Assembly (NCBI RefSeq): GCF_030345795.1
Contig: NZ_JAUALB010000001.1
Location: 5,014,001 to 5,078,000 of the forward strand
Length of the DNA: 64,000 nucleotides
Direction of reading: 5' to 3'
DNA from: Micromonospora sp. WMMA1363
GTDB lineage: Bacteria; Actinomycetota; Actinomycetes; Mycobacteriales; Micromonosporaceae
The position numbers and the translations under genes were made by a program. The notes below the pieces were generated by a model. The model worked only from the letters and a program-made list of their open reading frames with translations, had not been told where the DNA came from and made no database searches. The stretch's first letter is position 1, and each line of letters begins with the position of its first letter. Positions 36,831-46,385 of the stretch are shown here, piece after piece.

Positions 36831-38111
36831 ATGAGTGCTTTTGCGGCGGTTGATGTCATTCGGGCCAAGCGGGACGGCGGAGTGCTCTCGGACGCGCAGA
36901 TCGACTGGGTGGTCGACGCGTACACCCGGGGGGTTGTCGCGGACGAGCAGATGTCGGCCCTGGCGATGGCGATCCTGCTCAACGGGATGACCGTGCCGGA
37001 GATCGCCCGGTGGACCGCGGCGATGATCGCCAGTGGGGAGCGGTTGGACCTTTCCGCGGTCAACCGACCAACCGTGGACAAGCACTCGACCGGCGGTGTC
37101 GGTGACAAGATCACCCTGCCGCTCACCCCACTCGTGGCCGCCTGCGGTGCCGCCGTGCCGCAGCTCTCCGGACGCGGTCTCGGGCACACCGGCGGCACGC
37201 TGGACAAGCTGGAGTCGATTCCGGGCTGGCAGGCGGGACTGAGCAACGAGGAGTTCACCACCCAGCTCCGCGACGTCGGCGCGGTGATCTGCGCGGCCGG
37301 GGCCGGGCTCGCACCTGCCGACCGCAAGCTGTACGCGCTGCGCGACGTCACCGGCACCGTCGAGGCCATCCCGCTGATCGCCAGCTCGATCATGAGCAAG
37401 AAGATCGCCGAGGGGACCGGCGCCCTGGTGCTGGACGTCAAGGTCGGCTCGGGCGCGTTCATGAAGTCCGTCGACCGGGCCCGGGAGTTGGCTCGCACCA
37501 TGGTCGAGCTGGGCGGCAGGCACCGAGTGCGGACCGTCGCCCTGCTCACCGACATGTCCACCCCGCTGGGACTGGCCATCGGCAACGCGATCGAGGTGAC
37601 CGAGTCGGTCGAGGTGCTGGCCGGCGGCGGACCGGCCGACGTGGTCGAGTTGACCCTGGCACTGGCCCGGGAGATGCTCGACGCGGCCGGCCTGCCGGAC
37701 GCCGACCCGGCGGCCGCGCTACGCGACGGCCGGGCGATGGACGCCTGGCGGGCGATGATCCGGGCGCAGGGCGGCGATCCGGACGCCCCGCTGCCCACCG
37801 CCCGTGAGGTCGACGTGGTGCGGGCCGACTCGGACGGCTTCGTGGCGGAGGTGGACGCGTACGCGATGGGGCTGGCCGCGTGGCGGCTCGGCGCGGGGCG
37901 CGCCCGTAAGGAAGACCCGGTCTCGGTGCCGGCGGGTGTGCTGCTGCACAAGCGTCCCGGTGACCCGGTCCGGGCAGGTGAGACCCTGTACGAGCTGCGC
38001 GCCGAGGATGCCGGCCGCATCCCCGCAGCCCGGGACGATGCCGCCCGGGCAGTGCGGATCACGCCGGTCGCCCCCGCCGCGACACCACTGGTGATCGAGC
38101 GGATCAGCTGA
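36831..38111 (+). CDS. deoA: Thymidine/pyrimidine-nucleoside phosphorylase
   Basis: 426 aa. It splits thymidine, deoxyuridine or uridine with phosphate to base and (deoxy)ribose 1-phosphate. The family signature SGRGLGHTGGTLDKLE is at about 115-130; KHSTGGVGDK (about 83-92) binds phosphate. AGGAAAG precedes an unusually A+T-rich spacer (TTTTTAT) before the ATG. Directly downstream of cdd, so deoxycytidine can pass to deoxyuridine and then to uracil; upp in this window can recapture the uracil and deoC can use the sugar. Confidence 0.95.
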   Translation: MSAFAAVDVIRAKRDGGVLSDAQIDWVVDAYTRGVVADEQMSALAMAILLNGMTVPEIARWTAAMIASGERLDLSAVNRPTVDKHSTGGVGDKITLPLTPLVAACGAAVPQLSGRGLGHTGGTLDKLESIPGWQAGLSNEEFTTQLRDVGAVICAAGAGLAPADRKLYALRDVTGTVEAIPLIASSIMSKKIAEGTGALVLDVKVGSGAFMKSVDRARELARTMVELGGRHRVRTVALLTDMSTPLGLAIGNAIEVTESVEVLAGGGPADVVELTLALAREMLDAAGLPDADPAAALRDGRAMDAWRAMIRAQGGDPDAPLPTAREVDVVRADSDGFVAEVDAYAMGLAAWRLGAGRARKEDPVSVPAGVLLHKRPGDPVRAGETLYELRAEDAGRIPAARDDAARAVRITPVAPAATPLVIERIS

Positions 38112-38142
38112 CCCGCCATTTCGTTTCACCGGGCGGTGGGGC

Positions 38143-38165
38143 TATCCTCCCTGGCCAGGGGGATA
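38143..38165. promoter_or_regulatory. -10 hexamer embedded in a near-perfect palindrome before the DUF4272 gene
   Basis: TATCCT (38143-38148) opens a 23-nt palindrome whose core CCCTGGCCAGGG (38149-38160) is perfect, ending GGATA. A repressor bound here would cover the promoter. Confidence 0.45.
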
Positions 38166-38210
38166 ACCCGGCGTCGAGCCGGCACGAGCAGCAGACGAGG
38201 ATGATCCGTC

Positions 38211-38891
38211 GTGTCCGTACCTGCCCCCGATCCCCGCGCGGTACGTGAGGCGAGCCTGGACGAGCTTTCCCGGCTGCGCCTGCCGCTGCCGCCGCCACGG
38301 TTTCCCCTGGTGTGGGAGCCCGGCGACGAGATCGGCCTGCGCCCGACCGGCGAGATCGAGGCACGCGCCGCGGTGCTGCACCTCATCCTGGCCCGCTGTT
38401 TCGGGATGCCGCCGCAGGCGGCGATGAGCTGGCTGCTCACCTCGCACCTGATGGAGAAGGTCACGCCGCCAGAGTGGCAGTTCGTCACCGGTGGCAGGGG
38501 TGACCACCGATCCTTCGTGCTGCACCACGACGCGCTGTTCGCGCTGGCCTGGGTACTGGGTCTGACCAAGCAGCTCGACCCCACGTTGCCGGTGGACGAG
38601 CGGCTGGTGGAGCGGATGCCGAACATCGCCGCCGGTGAGACGTTCCGGCACTGGCGGTCCCGGATCCTGGCCGCACCGCAGCATCCCGCCGAGGCGGCGG
38701 CCCTGCTCGACCTCTACTACTGCCTGGACTGGGCGTATCTGGAGGTGGAGCAGGCCGGTCGAGGACTACCCGGGTGGGCGGACGCGAACGCGATCGGGCA
38801 GCGACGGTGGGCGCTGGAGTGGGCGGTGATCCTGCGCGGTCCGTACCACGACGAGCCCCCCGGCTGGGAAGAGGTCGACCTCTCCACCTGA
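38211..38891 (+). CDS. DUF4272-family protein
   Basis: 226 aa, soluble, no signal peptide. It carries the DUF4272 pattern EIEARAAVLHLILARCFG (about 49-66), then a long insertion and FALAWVLGLTKQLDP (about 108-122) and FRHWRSRILA, with LYYCLDWAYLEVEQ near the C-terminus. Function of the family is unknown. The gene lies 100 bp after deoA with its own promoter and palindrome, and converges on rlmA. Confidence 0.85.
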   Translation: MSVPAPDPRAVREASLDELSRLRLPLPPPRFPLVWEPGDEIGLRPTGEIEARAAVLHLILARCFGMPPQAAMSWLLTSHLMEKVTPPEWQFVTGGRGDHRSFVLHHDALFALAWVLGLTKQLDPTLPVDERLVERMPNIAAGETFRHWRSRILAAPQHPAEAAALLDLYYCLDWAYLEVEQAGRGLPGWADANAIGQRRWALEWAVILRGPYHDEPPGWEEVDLST

Positions 38892-38914
38892 GTCGACCCT
38901 CTCCACCTGGGGGC

Positions 38915-39910
38915 TCAGCGCGGCCGGTGGACGCCGAGGCGGACGGACACGGTCACCGCGGCCGGCTCCGGCAGGGCGGCGATCCGGGCCGTGAGCCCGG
39001 CCGGGTCGGCATGCCAGGCGCTCGGGCCCATGGCGACCAGGGTGGCCACCTCGGCGCGGCTCAGGGCCAACCGGGTCCGGTGTCCGCTGCCCGACTCCTC
39101 GACGAAGTGTCCGCCCAGACTGGCGGCCACCCGGTCCGCCTTGGCCGGGTCCACCTTGAGCAGGTCGAGCGCGTCCACCAGCTCGGCGAGGTGATCCTCG
39201 GCCGGGGTGACCACGAGCAGCGTGCCCGCCGGGTGGAGCACCCGACGGAATTCGGCACCGTTGCGCGGGGCGAACACGTTCAGCAGTACGGCGGTGGACG
39301 CGTCGACCAGTGGCAGCCGCTGCCAGGTGTCGGCCAGCGCCGCCACCGCCCGAGAGTGAGCGCGGGCCGCGCGGCGCAGCGCCGGTTTCGACACGTCCAG
39401 TGCCAGGCCGACGGCGTCCGGGAGCGCCGCGAGCACCGCCGCGAGGTGCCAACCTGTCCCCCCTCCGGCATCGACCACCAGGGGGCACGCCCGGAAGCTC
39501 GGCCCGGAAGCCGTGTCCGGCTGGTGTGCGCCGCCCACCGCCGCGTAGGGGCCTGGCGCGGTCGCCGGTGCGTGGACCGAGGTCTCTGGCGGGTGGGCTG
39601 AAGCAGCGCAGAGGGCGGGCGGGTGACCGGCGCGGTAACGGGCGACGGCCTCGGTGGCGGCTCCGGCCAGGGCGTCGGAGACGAGGTCGTAGTGGCCGGC
39701 GGCGAGGAAGCCGGCGCGGGCGGCCACCATCTCGGCGGTGTCACCGACGTGCGGGGCGCGGCCGGCGAGCAGATTCACGTACCCCTGGCGGGCCACGTCG
39801 AAGGTGTGCCGGTGTGGGCAGCGCAGCGCGCGGGCGGTGCCGGCCGCGACCTCGCTCAGCGGCGCGCCGCAGACCGGGCAGCGCAGACGCTCGACGATCC
39901 GGGTGTCCAT
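38915..39910 (-). CDS. 23S rRNA (guanine-N1)-methyltransferase, RlmA/TlrB type
   Basis: 331 aa. An N-terminal zinc site, CPVCGAPL (about 10-17) and RCPHRHTFD (about 30-38), and a Rossmann SAM domain with VVDAGGGTGWHLA. This combination marks the RlmA family, which methylates G745 (Gram-negative) or G748 (RlmA-II, TlrB) in helix 35 of 23S rRNA; actinomycete members such as TlrB contribute to tylosin resistance. A Pro/Ala/His-rich insertion of about 45 residues (about 98-142) separates the zinc domain from the SAM loop. Gram-positive ancestry makes G748 the more likely target. Confidence 0.88.
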   Translation of the reverse strand: MDTRIVERLRCPVCGAPLSEVAAGTARALRCPHRHTFDVARQGYVNLLAGRAPHVGDTAEMVAARAGFLAAGHYDLVSDALAGAATEAVARYRAGHPPALCAASAHPPETSVHAPATAPGPYAAVGGAHQPDTASGPSFRACPLVVDAGGGTGWHLAAVLAALPDAVGLALDVSKPALRRAARAHSRAVAALADTWQRLPLVDASTAVLLNVFAPRNGAEFRRVLHPAGTLLVVTPAEDHLAELVDALDLLKVDPAKADRVAASLGGHFVEESGSGHRTRLALSRAEVATLVAMGPSAWHADPAGLTARIAALPEPAAVTVSVRLGVHRPR

Positions 39911-40058
39911 CTCAGGCGCAGGCGCGTTGTTCGCGCCCTTCCCGCCACCGTGGGTCAGCCATGGGTCGATCCTAGCTTTCCAGCCGAAATGCCATCGATC
40001 TCGGCTGGTGGGTCGGACGTCACCACGGTATCCCGGACTTCCGGCGGCCGGCGCCGAC

Positions 40059-40064
40059 TAGGGT
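40059..40064 (+). promoter_or_regulatory. -10 hexamer of a leaderless promoter for add
   Basis: TAGGGT ends 6 nt before the ATG of add. No ribosome-binding site. Confidence 0.5.
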
Positions 40065-40070
40065 CTGACC

Positions 40071-41150
40071 ATGGTCGCGAGTATCCGGTACGAGGACATC
40101 ATCAAGGTTCCAAAGGCACTGCTGCACGATCATCTCGACGGTGGCCTGCGGCCGGCGACGATCGTCGAGCTGGCCGCGGAGGTCGGGCACGAGCTACCCA
40201 CGACCGAGCCGGAAGCGCTCGGCCGCTGGTTCGTCGAGGCGGCGGACTCCGGTTCGCTGGAGCGCTACCTGGAGACGTTCGCGCACACGGTCGCGGTCAT
40301 GCAGACCGCGTCGTCGCTGCGTCGAGTGGCCCGGGAGTGCGCGCAGGACCTGGCCGCAGACGGTGTGGTCTACGCCGAGGTCCGCTTCGCCCCCGAGCAA
40401 CACCTGGAGCAGAACCTCACGCTGGACGAGGTGGTGGAGTCGGTCGTCGCCGGTTTCGCGGAGGGCAGCGCGCTCGCCGCCGAGGCGGGTACGCCGATCC
40501 GCGTCGGCACCCTGCTCACCGCCATGCGGCACGCCGCCCGGTCGCAGGAGATCGCCGAGCTGGCCGTGCGGCACCGGGACGCCGGCGTGGTGGGGTTCGA
40601 CATCGCCGGCGCCGAGGCGGGTTTCCCGCCCACCCGGCACCTGGACGCCTTCGAGTACCTCCAGCGGGAAAACTTCCACTTCACCATCCATGCCGGCGAG
40701 GCGTTCGGACTGCCCTCGATCTGGCAGGCCATCCAGTGGTGCGGGGCTGACCGACTCGGGCACGGCGTCCGGATCGTGGACGACATCACGCCCGGCCCGG
40801 AGCCGGTGCTCGGCCGGCTCGCCGCGTACGTGCGGGACAAGCGGATCCCGCTGGAGCTGTGCCCGTCGTCGAACGTCCAGACCGGCGCGGTCACGTCGAT
40901 CGCCGACCACCCGATCGGGCTGCTGCGGGAGCTGCGCTTCCGGGTCACCGTCAACACCGACAACCGGCTGATGAGCGGCACCTCCATGTCGCGCGAGATG
41001 GCGCTGCTGGTCGACGCGTTCGGGTATGGCTGGCGGGAGCTCCAGTGGTTCACGATCAACGCGATGAAGAGCGCGTTCATCCCGTTCGACCAGCGTCTGC
41101 AGATCATCGACGAGGTGATCAAGCCGGCGTACGCGAAGCTGATCGCCTGA
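40071..41150 (+). CDS. add: Adenosine deaminase
   Basis: 359 aa, zinc TIM-barrel hydrolase that turns (deoxy)adenosine into (deoxy)inosine. Metal and catalytic motifs: [12 protein letters not shown] (about 17-28), TIHAGEAFG (about 205-213) with the catalytic Glu, GHGVRI and VNTDNRLMS in place of the usual SxNTDDP. The N-terminus matches actinobacterial enzymes ([14 protein letters not shown]). Divergent from rlmA and convergent with the uridine kinase gene, it extends the nucleoside salvage group. Confidence 0.95.
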   Translation: MVASIRYEDIIKVPKALLHDHLDGGLRPATIVELAAEVGHELPTTEPEALGRWFVEAADSGSLERYLETFAHTVAVMQTASSLRRVARECAQDLAADGVVYAEVRFAPEQHLEQNLTLDEVVESVVAGFAEGSALAAEAGTPIRVGTLLTAMRHAARSQEIAELAVRHRDAGVVGFDIAGAEAGFPPTRHLDAFEYLQRENFHFTIHAGEAFGLPSIWQAIQWCGADRLGHGVRIVDDITPGPEPVLGRLAAYVRDKRIPLELCPSSNVQTGAVTSIADHPIGLLRELRFRVTVNTDNRLMSGTSMSREMALLVDAFGYGWRELQWFTINAMKSAFIPFDQRLQIIDEVIKPAYAKLIA

Positions 41151-41159
41151 CCGACGCAC

Positions 41160-41175
41160 GGGCCGCCGGCGGCCC
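41160..41175. terminator. Palindrome between convergent add and uridine kinase genes
   Basis: GGGCCGCCGGCGGCCC is a perfect 16-nt palindrome 9 nt after the add stop. With no unpaired loop its strength as a hairpin is modest, but it is placed to serve both convergent genes. Confidence 0.4.
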
Positions 41176-41211
41176 GGTGGCGCCGCGGCCGTGCGGGTGG
41201 TCCGGCGGGCG

Positions 41212-41817
41212 TCAGGAGCGGTGCGGGTGGCCGGCGAGCAGGCTGGCCACCCGGCGCAGCACCTCGCCCGCGCGGGCGGCCTCCGCGCCGAGGCTGGTCT
41301 GCCGACGCAGCACCGCCGGCTCGGCGCGGAGCAGTGCCACCCCCCGGCGGACCAGCACCTGGGGCGCCTTTCGCTGCTCGGCGAGGTCACGGGCCAGCCG
41401 GCGGACGAAGGTCGCCCCGCGTGGCCGTCGGAGGGCGTACGCGCCGGCGAGCACTCCGCGGCGGCGGCACTCCGCGACGATCTCGGCCGCGAAAATCCCT
41501 TCGGCAACGAAAAGTGACGAACCGGCTAGGTCAAATGACCGCGTGGCCACCTTGCGGTCCTGCTCGATGGCGTAAACCGGCACGTCCGCTTGGCCGTCCC
41601 GAGCCAGTCGGACAATCGTTTTCACGGCTGCTCCGGCGTCCCAGGAAGCGGGCGATTCCCAGTCCACTCGGCCGTGCTGTCGCGGCAACGTAGGGTCATC
41701 GCCATCTTTGTAGAAGTCGTCCAAGCAGAGCACGGGAAGCCCAGTTCGTTGGGCTATGTACGACTTCCCGGAACCCGAAGGGCCAGCGAGCAGGATGACT
41801 CGGTAGGGGTGCTTCAT
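41212..41817 (-). CDS. Uridine kinase-like P-loop protein
   Basis: 201 aa. Walker A GPSGSGKSY (about 12-20), CLDDFYKDGDDPTLP (about 31-45), the VDWESPASWD block and VYAIEQDRK match the uridine kinase/phosphoribulokinase group, and VAEGIFAAEIV fits the second acidic motif. Uridine kinase makes UMP or CMP from the nucleoside. Actinobacterial proteins of this size are often only distantly related to Udk, so substrate is inferred from fold and from add, deoA, cdd and the importer nearby. Confidence 0.82.
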   Translation of the reverse strand: MKHPYRVILLAGPSGSGKSYIAQRTGLPVLCLDDFYKDGDDPTLPRQHGRVDWESPASWDAGAAVKTIVRLARDGQADVPVYAIEQDRKVATRSFDLAGSSLFVAEGIFAAEIVAECRRRGVLAGAYALRRPRGATFVRRLARDLAEQRKAPQVLVRRGVALLRAEPAVLRRQTSLGAEAARAGEVLRRVASLLAGHPHRS

Positions 41818-41922
41818 TACTTTCAGTGACTCCAGCCAGACGGGCTGCTATCAGATCCCAAGAACATTCCACCACACCGTCGGCAAGGGCCAACCTGGGC
41901 TTTCTCTTTCCGGGGAGGCGTG

Positions 41923-42009
41923 ATGGAATCTCGGATGGTCCGACCCCACGGGTCGGCCACTGGGCGTTGCCCGACGGTAACGCGGACGCTGCAATCGCGA
42001 GGGCGGTGA
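41923..42009 (+). CDS. Possible 28-residue leader peptide upstream of cvnA
   Basis: A short frame starts at ATG 41923 (or GTG 41920) after GGGGAGG (41912-41918) and stops at 42007-42009, one base before the cvnA GTG. It is basic (9 of 28 residues are Arg or His). Third-position GC is about two thirds, lower than the genes around it. A hairpin (41940-41956) lies inside it. Tight spacing to cvnA suggests translational coupling. Coding is not proven. Confidence 0.35.
   Translation: MESRMVRPHGSATGRCPTVTRTLQSRGR
41940..41956. promoter_or_regulatory. Hairpin in the cvnA leader
   Basis: CCGACCC (41940-41946) pairs with GGGTCGG (41950-41956) around a 3-nt loop, about 55 nt before cvnA. It could be an attenuator-like element. 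Confidence 0.4.
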
Positions 42010-42010
42010 C

Positions 42011-45000
42011 GTGAGCAAACGGCCAAAGACGGCAGAATCCTTCCTGTCGCGTCTGCGCCGGCCGGCCGGCCGGCTCCGCGACATGCCGATCTGGTCCAAG
42101 CTCGGTCTCATCATGATCGTGCCGACCATCGCCACGGTCGTCGTGGGGACCAGTGGTCTGGTCGACCACCTGCAGACGCTCAACAACGCCAACCGTGCCG
42201 GCGACCTCACCACCCTGGTCGGCTACTCCGGCGAGCTGGTCCACCGGCTACAGGACGAGCGGACCGCCGCGATCCGGCTGCTGGGCGTGCGGAAGGGCCA
42301 GTCCAACGAGGCCTACCGGAAGACGTTCGAGCAGGCGGCAGCCCGGGTCGACGAGGCCAGGGCGCCGTACTCCCGGCAGCGAGCCGAGGTCGACGACCTG
42401 CCCAGCACCGTGGAGAGTCATCTGCGCTCCATCGACCGGATCCTGGCCGACCTGCCCGGCACCCGCAGCCAGGTGCTCAACGCCCGGCTCGGCCGCGACC
42501 AGGCCGAGAAGGAGTACGAGCAGCTGCTCGCGGACCTGCTCAACATCCGAGACTCGGCGACGCAACTGGCCGGTGACACCGACCTGAGTGACCTGATGCG
42601 CCCGGCGACCGCTCTCGCCCGGGACAAGGAGTATCTGACCCAGCAACGAGACGTGGTGCACGAGGCCTTCATCCAGGGGGCGCTCACCCCGGAACTGCGC
42701 AACACCTACATCTCGACCTTTACCGGTCAGTTGCAGTGGGAAGAGACCTTCAAGTCGATCGCCAGTCGGTCCGACCAGGAGTTCTACGAGCAGACTGTCG
42801 CCGGCCCGGACTCGCGCGAGGCGAACAGCTACAACAGCAATCTGCGCAGTTTGTCCGACGCCCGTGACCCGAGACTCGCCGGCTTCACACCGGACCAGTG
42901 GAACAACGCGATGACCGCGTACGCCGGCCTGGTCCGGCAGGTGGAAGCGAAGATCGACGCCGATGCCGTGCGAGTTGCCGACGACATCCGCTCCGACGTG
43001 CAGCGTCAGGTCTTCCTGGAGACCGGTTTGCTGCTCAGCATGCTGCTGCTGGCCATCCTCTTCGCCTACCTGGTCGCCCGCTCGATGGCTCGCTCCCTGC
43101 GCGACCTGCGGCAGGGTGCGCTCTCCATCGCCCGGTACGGACTGCCGCAGGCCGTCGCCCGGCTGCGGGACCCGCAGGTGACCGGCGGACTCACCCCGGT
43201 GCAGCTGGCCAACCAGATCGCCGAGCCGCTGCCGGTGCACAGCAAGGACGAGTTCGGTCAGGTGACCGAGGCGTTCAACGCGGTCCACCTCGAGGCCGTG
43301 CGGACGGCCGCCGAGCAGGCCGCCCTGCGGGCGTCGGTCGCGACCATGTTCGTCAACCTGGCCCGCCGGTCGCAGATCCTGGTCGACCGGCTGATCGGGC
43401 ATCTCGACCGGCTGGAGCGCGGCGAGGAGGACCCGGACCGGCTGGCCGAGCTGTTCCAGCTCGACCATCTGGCGACCCGGATGCGCCGCAACGACGAGAA
43501 CCTGCTGGTGCTCGCCGGTGCGGACTCCACCCGGGTACAGCGGGAGCCAGCCGCACTGATCGACGTGCTCCGGGCCGCCCAGTCCGAGGTCGAGCACTAC
43601 ACGCGGATCGAGTTCGGGGTCGTCGACCGGGACATCGAGGTGGCCGCACACGCCGTCAACGATCTGGTCCACCTCGTCGCCGAGTTGTTCGACAACGCCA
43701 CGGCGTTCTCGCCACCGGACTCGCAGGTCGTCGTCGAGGCCCGCCGGGTCGGCGAACGCGCCTCGCTCTACGTCGAGGACCGCGGCATCGGTGTGAGCCC
43801 GGAGCAGCTCCGGGAGCTCAACGAGAAGCTCGCCACGCCGCCCCAGGTGGACGTTGCGGTGTCGCGGATGATGGGTCTGGTGGTGGTCGCCCGGCTGGCA
43901 TCCCGGCACGGTGTCAAGGTGGAGCTGCGCTCCGGCGCCGAGCGGGGCACCGTCGCGGACGTGACCCTGCCCGGCTCGGTGCTGGTGCCCCGGGCGCTCG
44001 CCGGCCGGATGCAGCCGCCTTCGGCGCTGTCGCCGGCCGCCACCGGCCCAGCAACCGCCTTCGACGCCCTCCCCGCGCTCGGGAACGCCCCCGCCGCGTC
44101 GCCCGCGGGTCCCCACCCCGGCGAATCCGGCAACCAGGTGACGCTCGGCGGTCGACCGTTCGACCCAGCACATCGCAACGGCTCCGACATGCCCGCCACT
44201 GCGGGCGCGGCCCGGGGGATGCCGGCCTGGTCGGACCTCACCGGCGCCACGGCCGCTGTGAACGGCGCCAACGGTGGTGCGGCGTACACCCCGCGCAGCT
44301 CGGACAACCAGTCGACCGAACCGCTGCCGCAGCGCCGCGCGTCGGCGGACCCGGGCGCCACCGGACAGCAGCCCGCGATTCCGCGGCAACGTCCCACCAG
44401 CGCGGACGTCCGCCCGTACTCGGCTCCGCCGGTCTCCACGCCGCCGGACCCGTACTCCGGGTCGCCGACCTTCAGCCCGCCGACATCGGGTATGCCGGTC
44501 TCCGCCTCGCCGGTCTCCGCCTCGCCCGTCTCCGGTCAGCCGATCTCGGCTGCCCCGTCGTCCGGTCAGCCGTACCCGGCGCCCCTGCCACAGCGTCCGG
44601 TCGCCTCGGCGCCCACCCCAAGCGCGTCCGCCCCGCCGGCCTGGCCGCCGGTGCCGGGCGTCAACCGGGACACCGCGCCCCCGGCGGTGCCGGAGCGGCT
44701 TGCCGCAGCGCTGGACATGACAACCGAGCTGCCCCGGGTCGCCCGCCCGACCGTGGAGCCACCGGCCACCCCGGAACTGCAGGCCGGCCCGGCCCCGGTC
44801 ACCCGCCCGGCCCCGACCATGCCGCCCGCGGTGGCCCGGCCGACCACCCCGCAGCCGCCTCAGAACCGGCAGCGGTACGCCGACGAGACGATGGAGCTGC
44901 CAATCTTCCGGGAGCTCGAGTCGGCCTGGTTCCGTACCCGCCGGTCGGGGCCGGAGGAGGCTCCCAAGGTCACCGGGACGAACCGTGGCGCCGCGACCCA

Positions 45001-45511
45001 GCAGAACGCCAAGGTCGAATTGGCCGTTCCACAGTCACCACCCGCAACGACAGGTAACACACCGATGGCTGAAACCCCGACGACCGGCGGAGCGCCGCGC
45101 CAGCAGTACGGCCCGACGGTGAGCGGGACCGACGCGCCCGCCGCCGGGTTCGCCCAGCGGCGCGTGGCGGCCGGCGGCGGCTGGCAGACCGCCGCGGACG
45201 ACGGGTGGCGGGCCGCCTCGGCAGCCAGCGAGGTGCCGGTAGCGTCGACCACCTCTACCGGATTGCCGAAGCGCACCCCGATGGCGCAGTTGGTGCCCGG
45301 TGCCGTGGAGAAGCCTGCGACGTCGGTGCAGCGGCGTACGCCAGAGTCGGTCCGGGGCCTGCTCTCCGCGTACCACCGCGGCGTCCAGCGGGGGCGTGGT
45401 AACCCCTCCGACAGCAACCCGACCAGCCCGGAGGAGACTCCGGGCGGGCAGTCCTCGCAGTCTGGCTCAGGCCCCGTGGCCGAAAGCGGGCAGAAGGAGC
45501 AAGAAGGATGA
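42011..45511 (+). CDS. cvnA: Conservon sensor histidine kinase with NIT-type sensor domain (CvnA)
   Basis: 1166 aa. Membrane helix 1 is at about 29-50, followed by an extracellular helical domain (nitrate/nitrite-sensing type, about 55-335), helix 2 ([17 protein letters not shown], about 340-356), a HAMP region, and an ATPase domain with [14 protein letters not shown] (N box, about 558) and [12 protein letters not shown] (G1, about 590). No phospho-acceptor His box of the usual form is evident. From about 660 to the end it is Pro/Ala/Ser-rich with 15-bp repeats, then [13 protein letters not shown] (about 957-969) and [15 protein letters not shown] (about 1084). Overlaps cvnB by 4 nt. CvnA proteins signal with CvnB-D to control development or metabolism. 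Confidence 0.9.
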   Translation: MSKRPKTAESFLSRLRRPAGRLRDMPIWSKLGLIMIVPTIATVVVGTSGLVDHLQTLNNANRAGDLTTLVGYSGELVHRLQDERTAAIRLLGVRKGQSNEAYRKTFEQAAARVDEARAPYSRQRAEVDDLPSTVESHLRSIDRILADLPGTRSQVLNARLGRDQAEKEYEQLLADLLNIRDSATQLAGDTDLSDLMRPATALARDKEYLTQQRDVVHEAFIQGALTPELRNTYISTFTGQLQWEETFKSIASRSDQEFYEQTVAGPDSREANSYNSNLRSLSDARDPRLAGFTPDQWNNAMTAYAGLVRQVEAKIDADAVRVADDIRSDVQRQVFLETGLLLSMLLLAILFAYLVARSMARSLRDLRQGALSIARYGLPQAVARLRDPQVTGGLTPVQLANQIAEPLPVHSKDEFGQVTEAFNAVHLEAVRTAAEQAALRASVATMFVNLARRSQILVDRLIGHLDRLERGEEDPDRLAELFQLDHLATRMRRNDENLLVLAGADSTRVQREPAALIDVLRAAQSEVEHYTRIEFGVVDRDIEVAAHAVNDLVHLVAELFDNATAFSPPDSQVVVEARRVGERASLYVEDRGIGVSPEQLRELNEKLATPPQVDVAVSRMMGLVVVARLASRHGVKVELRSGAERGTVADVTLPGSVLVPRALAGRMQPPSALSPAATGPATAFDALPALGNAPAASPAGPHPGESGNQVTLGGRPFDPAHRNGSDMPATAGAARGMPAWSDLTGATAAVNGANGGAAYTPRSSDNQSTEPLPQRRASADPGATGQQPAIPRQRPTSADVRPYSAPPVSTPPDPYSGSPTFSPPTSGMPVSASPVSASPVSGQPISAAPSSGQPYPAPLPQRPVASAPTPSASAPPAWPPVPGVNRDTAPPAVPERLAAALDMTTELPRVARPTVEPPATPELQAGPAPVTRPAPTMPPAVARPTTPQPPQNRQRYADETMELPIFRELESAWFRTRRSGPEEAPKVTGTNRGAATQQNAKVELAVPQSPPATTGNTPMAETPTTGGAPRQQYGPTVSGTDAPAAGFAQRRVAAGGGWQTAADDGWRAASAASEVPVASTTSTGLPKRTPMAQLVPGAVEKPATSVQRRTPESVRGLLSAYHRGVQRGRGNPSDSNPTSPEETPGGQSSQSGSGPVAESGQKEQEG
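44495..44539 (+). repeat. 15-bp tandem repeat in the cvnA tail
   Basis: Two identical 15-nt units (44495-44509, 44510-44524) and a degenerate third (44525-44539) encode [15 protein letters not shown]. Confidence 0.7.
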
Positions 45512-45912
45512 CTACTACGCAGGATCTCGGCTGGCTGCTCGCCAACTTCGCCGACCGGGTGCCCGGAGTCGCGCACGCGGTCGCGGTGTCGGCGGACGGC
45601 CTGCTCCTCGCGGCCTCGCGGGACCTTCCGCGGGACCGGGCCGACCAGCTGGCCGCCATCGCGTCCGGGCTGGTCAGCCTCACCCAGGGGGCGGCTCGCT
45701 GCTTCGAGGGCGGGGCGGTGCTGCAGACGGTGGTCGAGATGGACAACGGCTTTTTGTTCCTGATGTCGATCTCGGACGGCTCGTCGTTCGCCGTGCTCGC
45801 CGCCCGCAGCTGCGACGTCGGCCAGGTCGGCTACGAGATGGCGCTGCTGGTCGACCGGGTGGGTGACGCGTTGACCCCGCAGCCGCGTGCGGCTGCGGGC
45901 GTGCTGGGTTGA
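45508..45912 (+). CDS. cvnB: Conservon roadblock/LC7-domain protein (CvnB)
   Basis: 134 aa, a single roadblock/LC7 domain (about 5-115: [20 protein letters not shown] then [20 protein letters not shown]). Such proteins act as GTPase-associated platforms, as MglB does for MglA. The ATGA overlap with cvnA gives one-to-one coupling. It precedes cvnC and cvnD in the standard order. Confidence 0.94.
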   Translation: MTTTQDLGWLLANFADRVPGVAHAVAVSADGLLLAASRDLPRDRADQLAAIASGLVSLTQGAARCFEGGAVLQTVVEMDNGFLFLMSISDGSSFAVLAARSCDVGQVGYEMALLVDRVGDALTPQPRAAAGVLG

Positions 45913-45995
45913 TGTTCCGCTGACCGTGCGGTCGGCGGGGCAACAACGACAACGAGGGGTTCGACCGGCGCGAGCCGGTACTGGGTACGAAGGAG

Positions 45996-46385
45996 GTGAG
46001 CGGCGACATGGCCGATCGTGACGAGCCGACCGGCGCGTTGGTCCGTCCATACGCCGTGACCCGTGGTCGTACCCGCCCCCGACTCGACATCGCGATGGAG
46101 GCGCTCGTCGAGACGACGGTGCGCGGTCGGGCCGCTACCGCCGGCAACGGCGGCCACGGCCGTGAGCACCAGTACATCGCCGCGCTGTGTGACGGACGCG
46201 TGCAGTCGCTAGCCGAGATCGCGGCGCGGATGCAGCTTCCGCTCGGTGTGGCCCGGGTGCTCATCGCCGACATGGCGACGGACGGCCTGGTCGCGGTCCA
46301 CGAGCCGACCATTCTGGACGACTCGGACGACGCGGTGGGCACTGAACTGCTGGAGAGGGTGCTGAGTGGACTTCGCAGGCTCTGA
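45996..46385 (+). CDS. cvnC: Conservon DUF742 protein (CvnC)
   Basis: 129 aa. The DUF742 pattern is clear: GALVRPYAVTRGRTRP (about 12-27), a helical winged-helix-like part (EIAARMQLPLGVARVLIADM, about 75-94) and DGLVAVHEP. Its molecular role is unknown; it may bridge the kinase and the GTPase. GAAGGAGG precedes the GTG at 45996 (an ATG at 46008 is also in frame). Overlaps cvnD by 20 nt. Confidence 0.92.
   Translation: MSGDMADRDEPTGALVRPYAVTRGRTRPRLDIAMEALVETTVRGRAATAGNGGHGREHQYIAALCDGRVQSLAEIAARMQLPLGVARVLIADMATDGLVAVHEPTILDDSDDAVGTELLERVLSGLRRL

Noticed and set aside
36401..38119. 572-codon minus-strand frame across cdd and deoA
   Set aside because: Antisense to genes with diagnostic motifs, with low-complexity Ser/Arg/Pro content.
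42248..44389. 713-codon minus-strand frame inside cvnA
   Set aside because: Antisense to the conserved sensor and ATPase domains of cvnA. No domain of its own.
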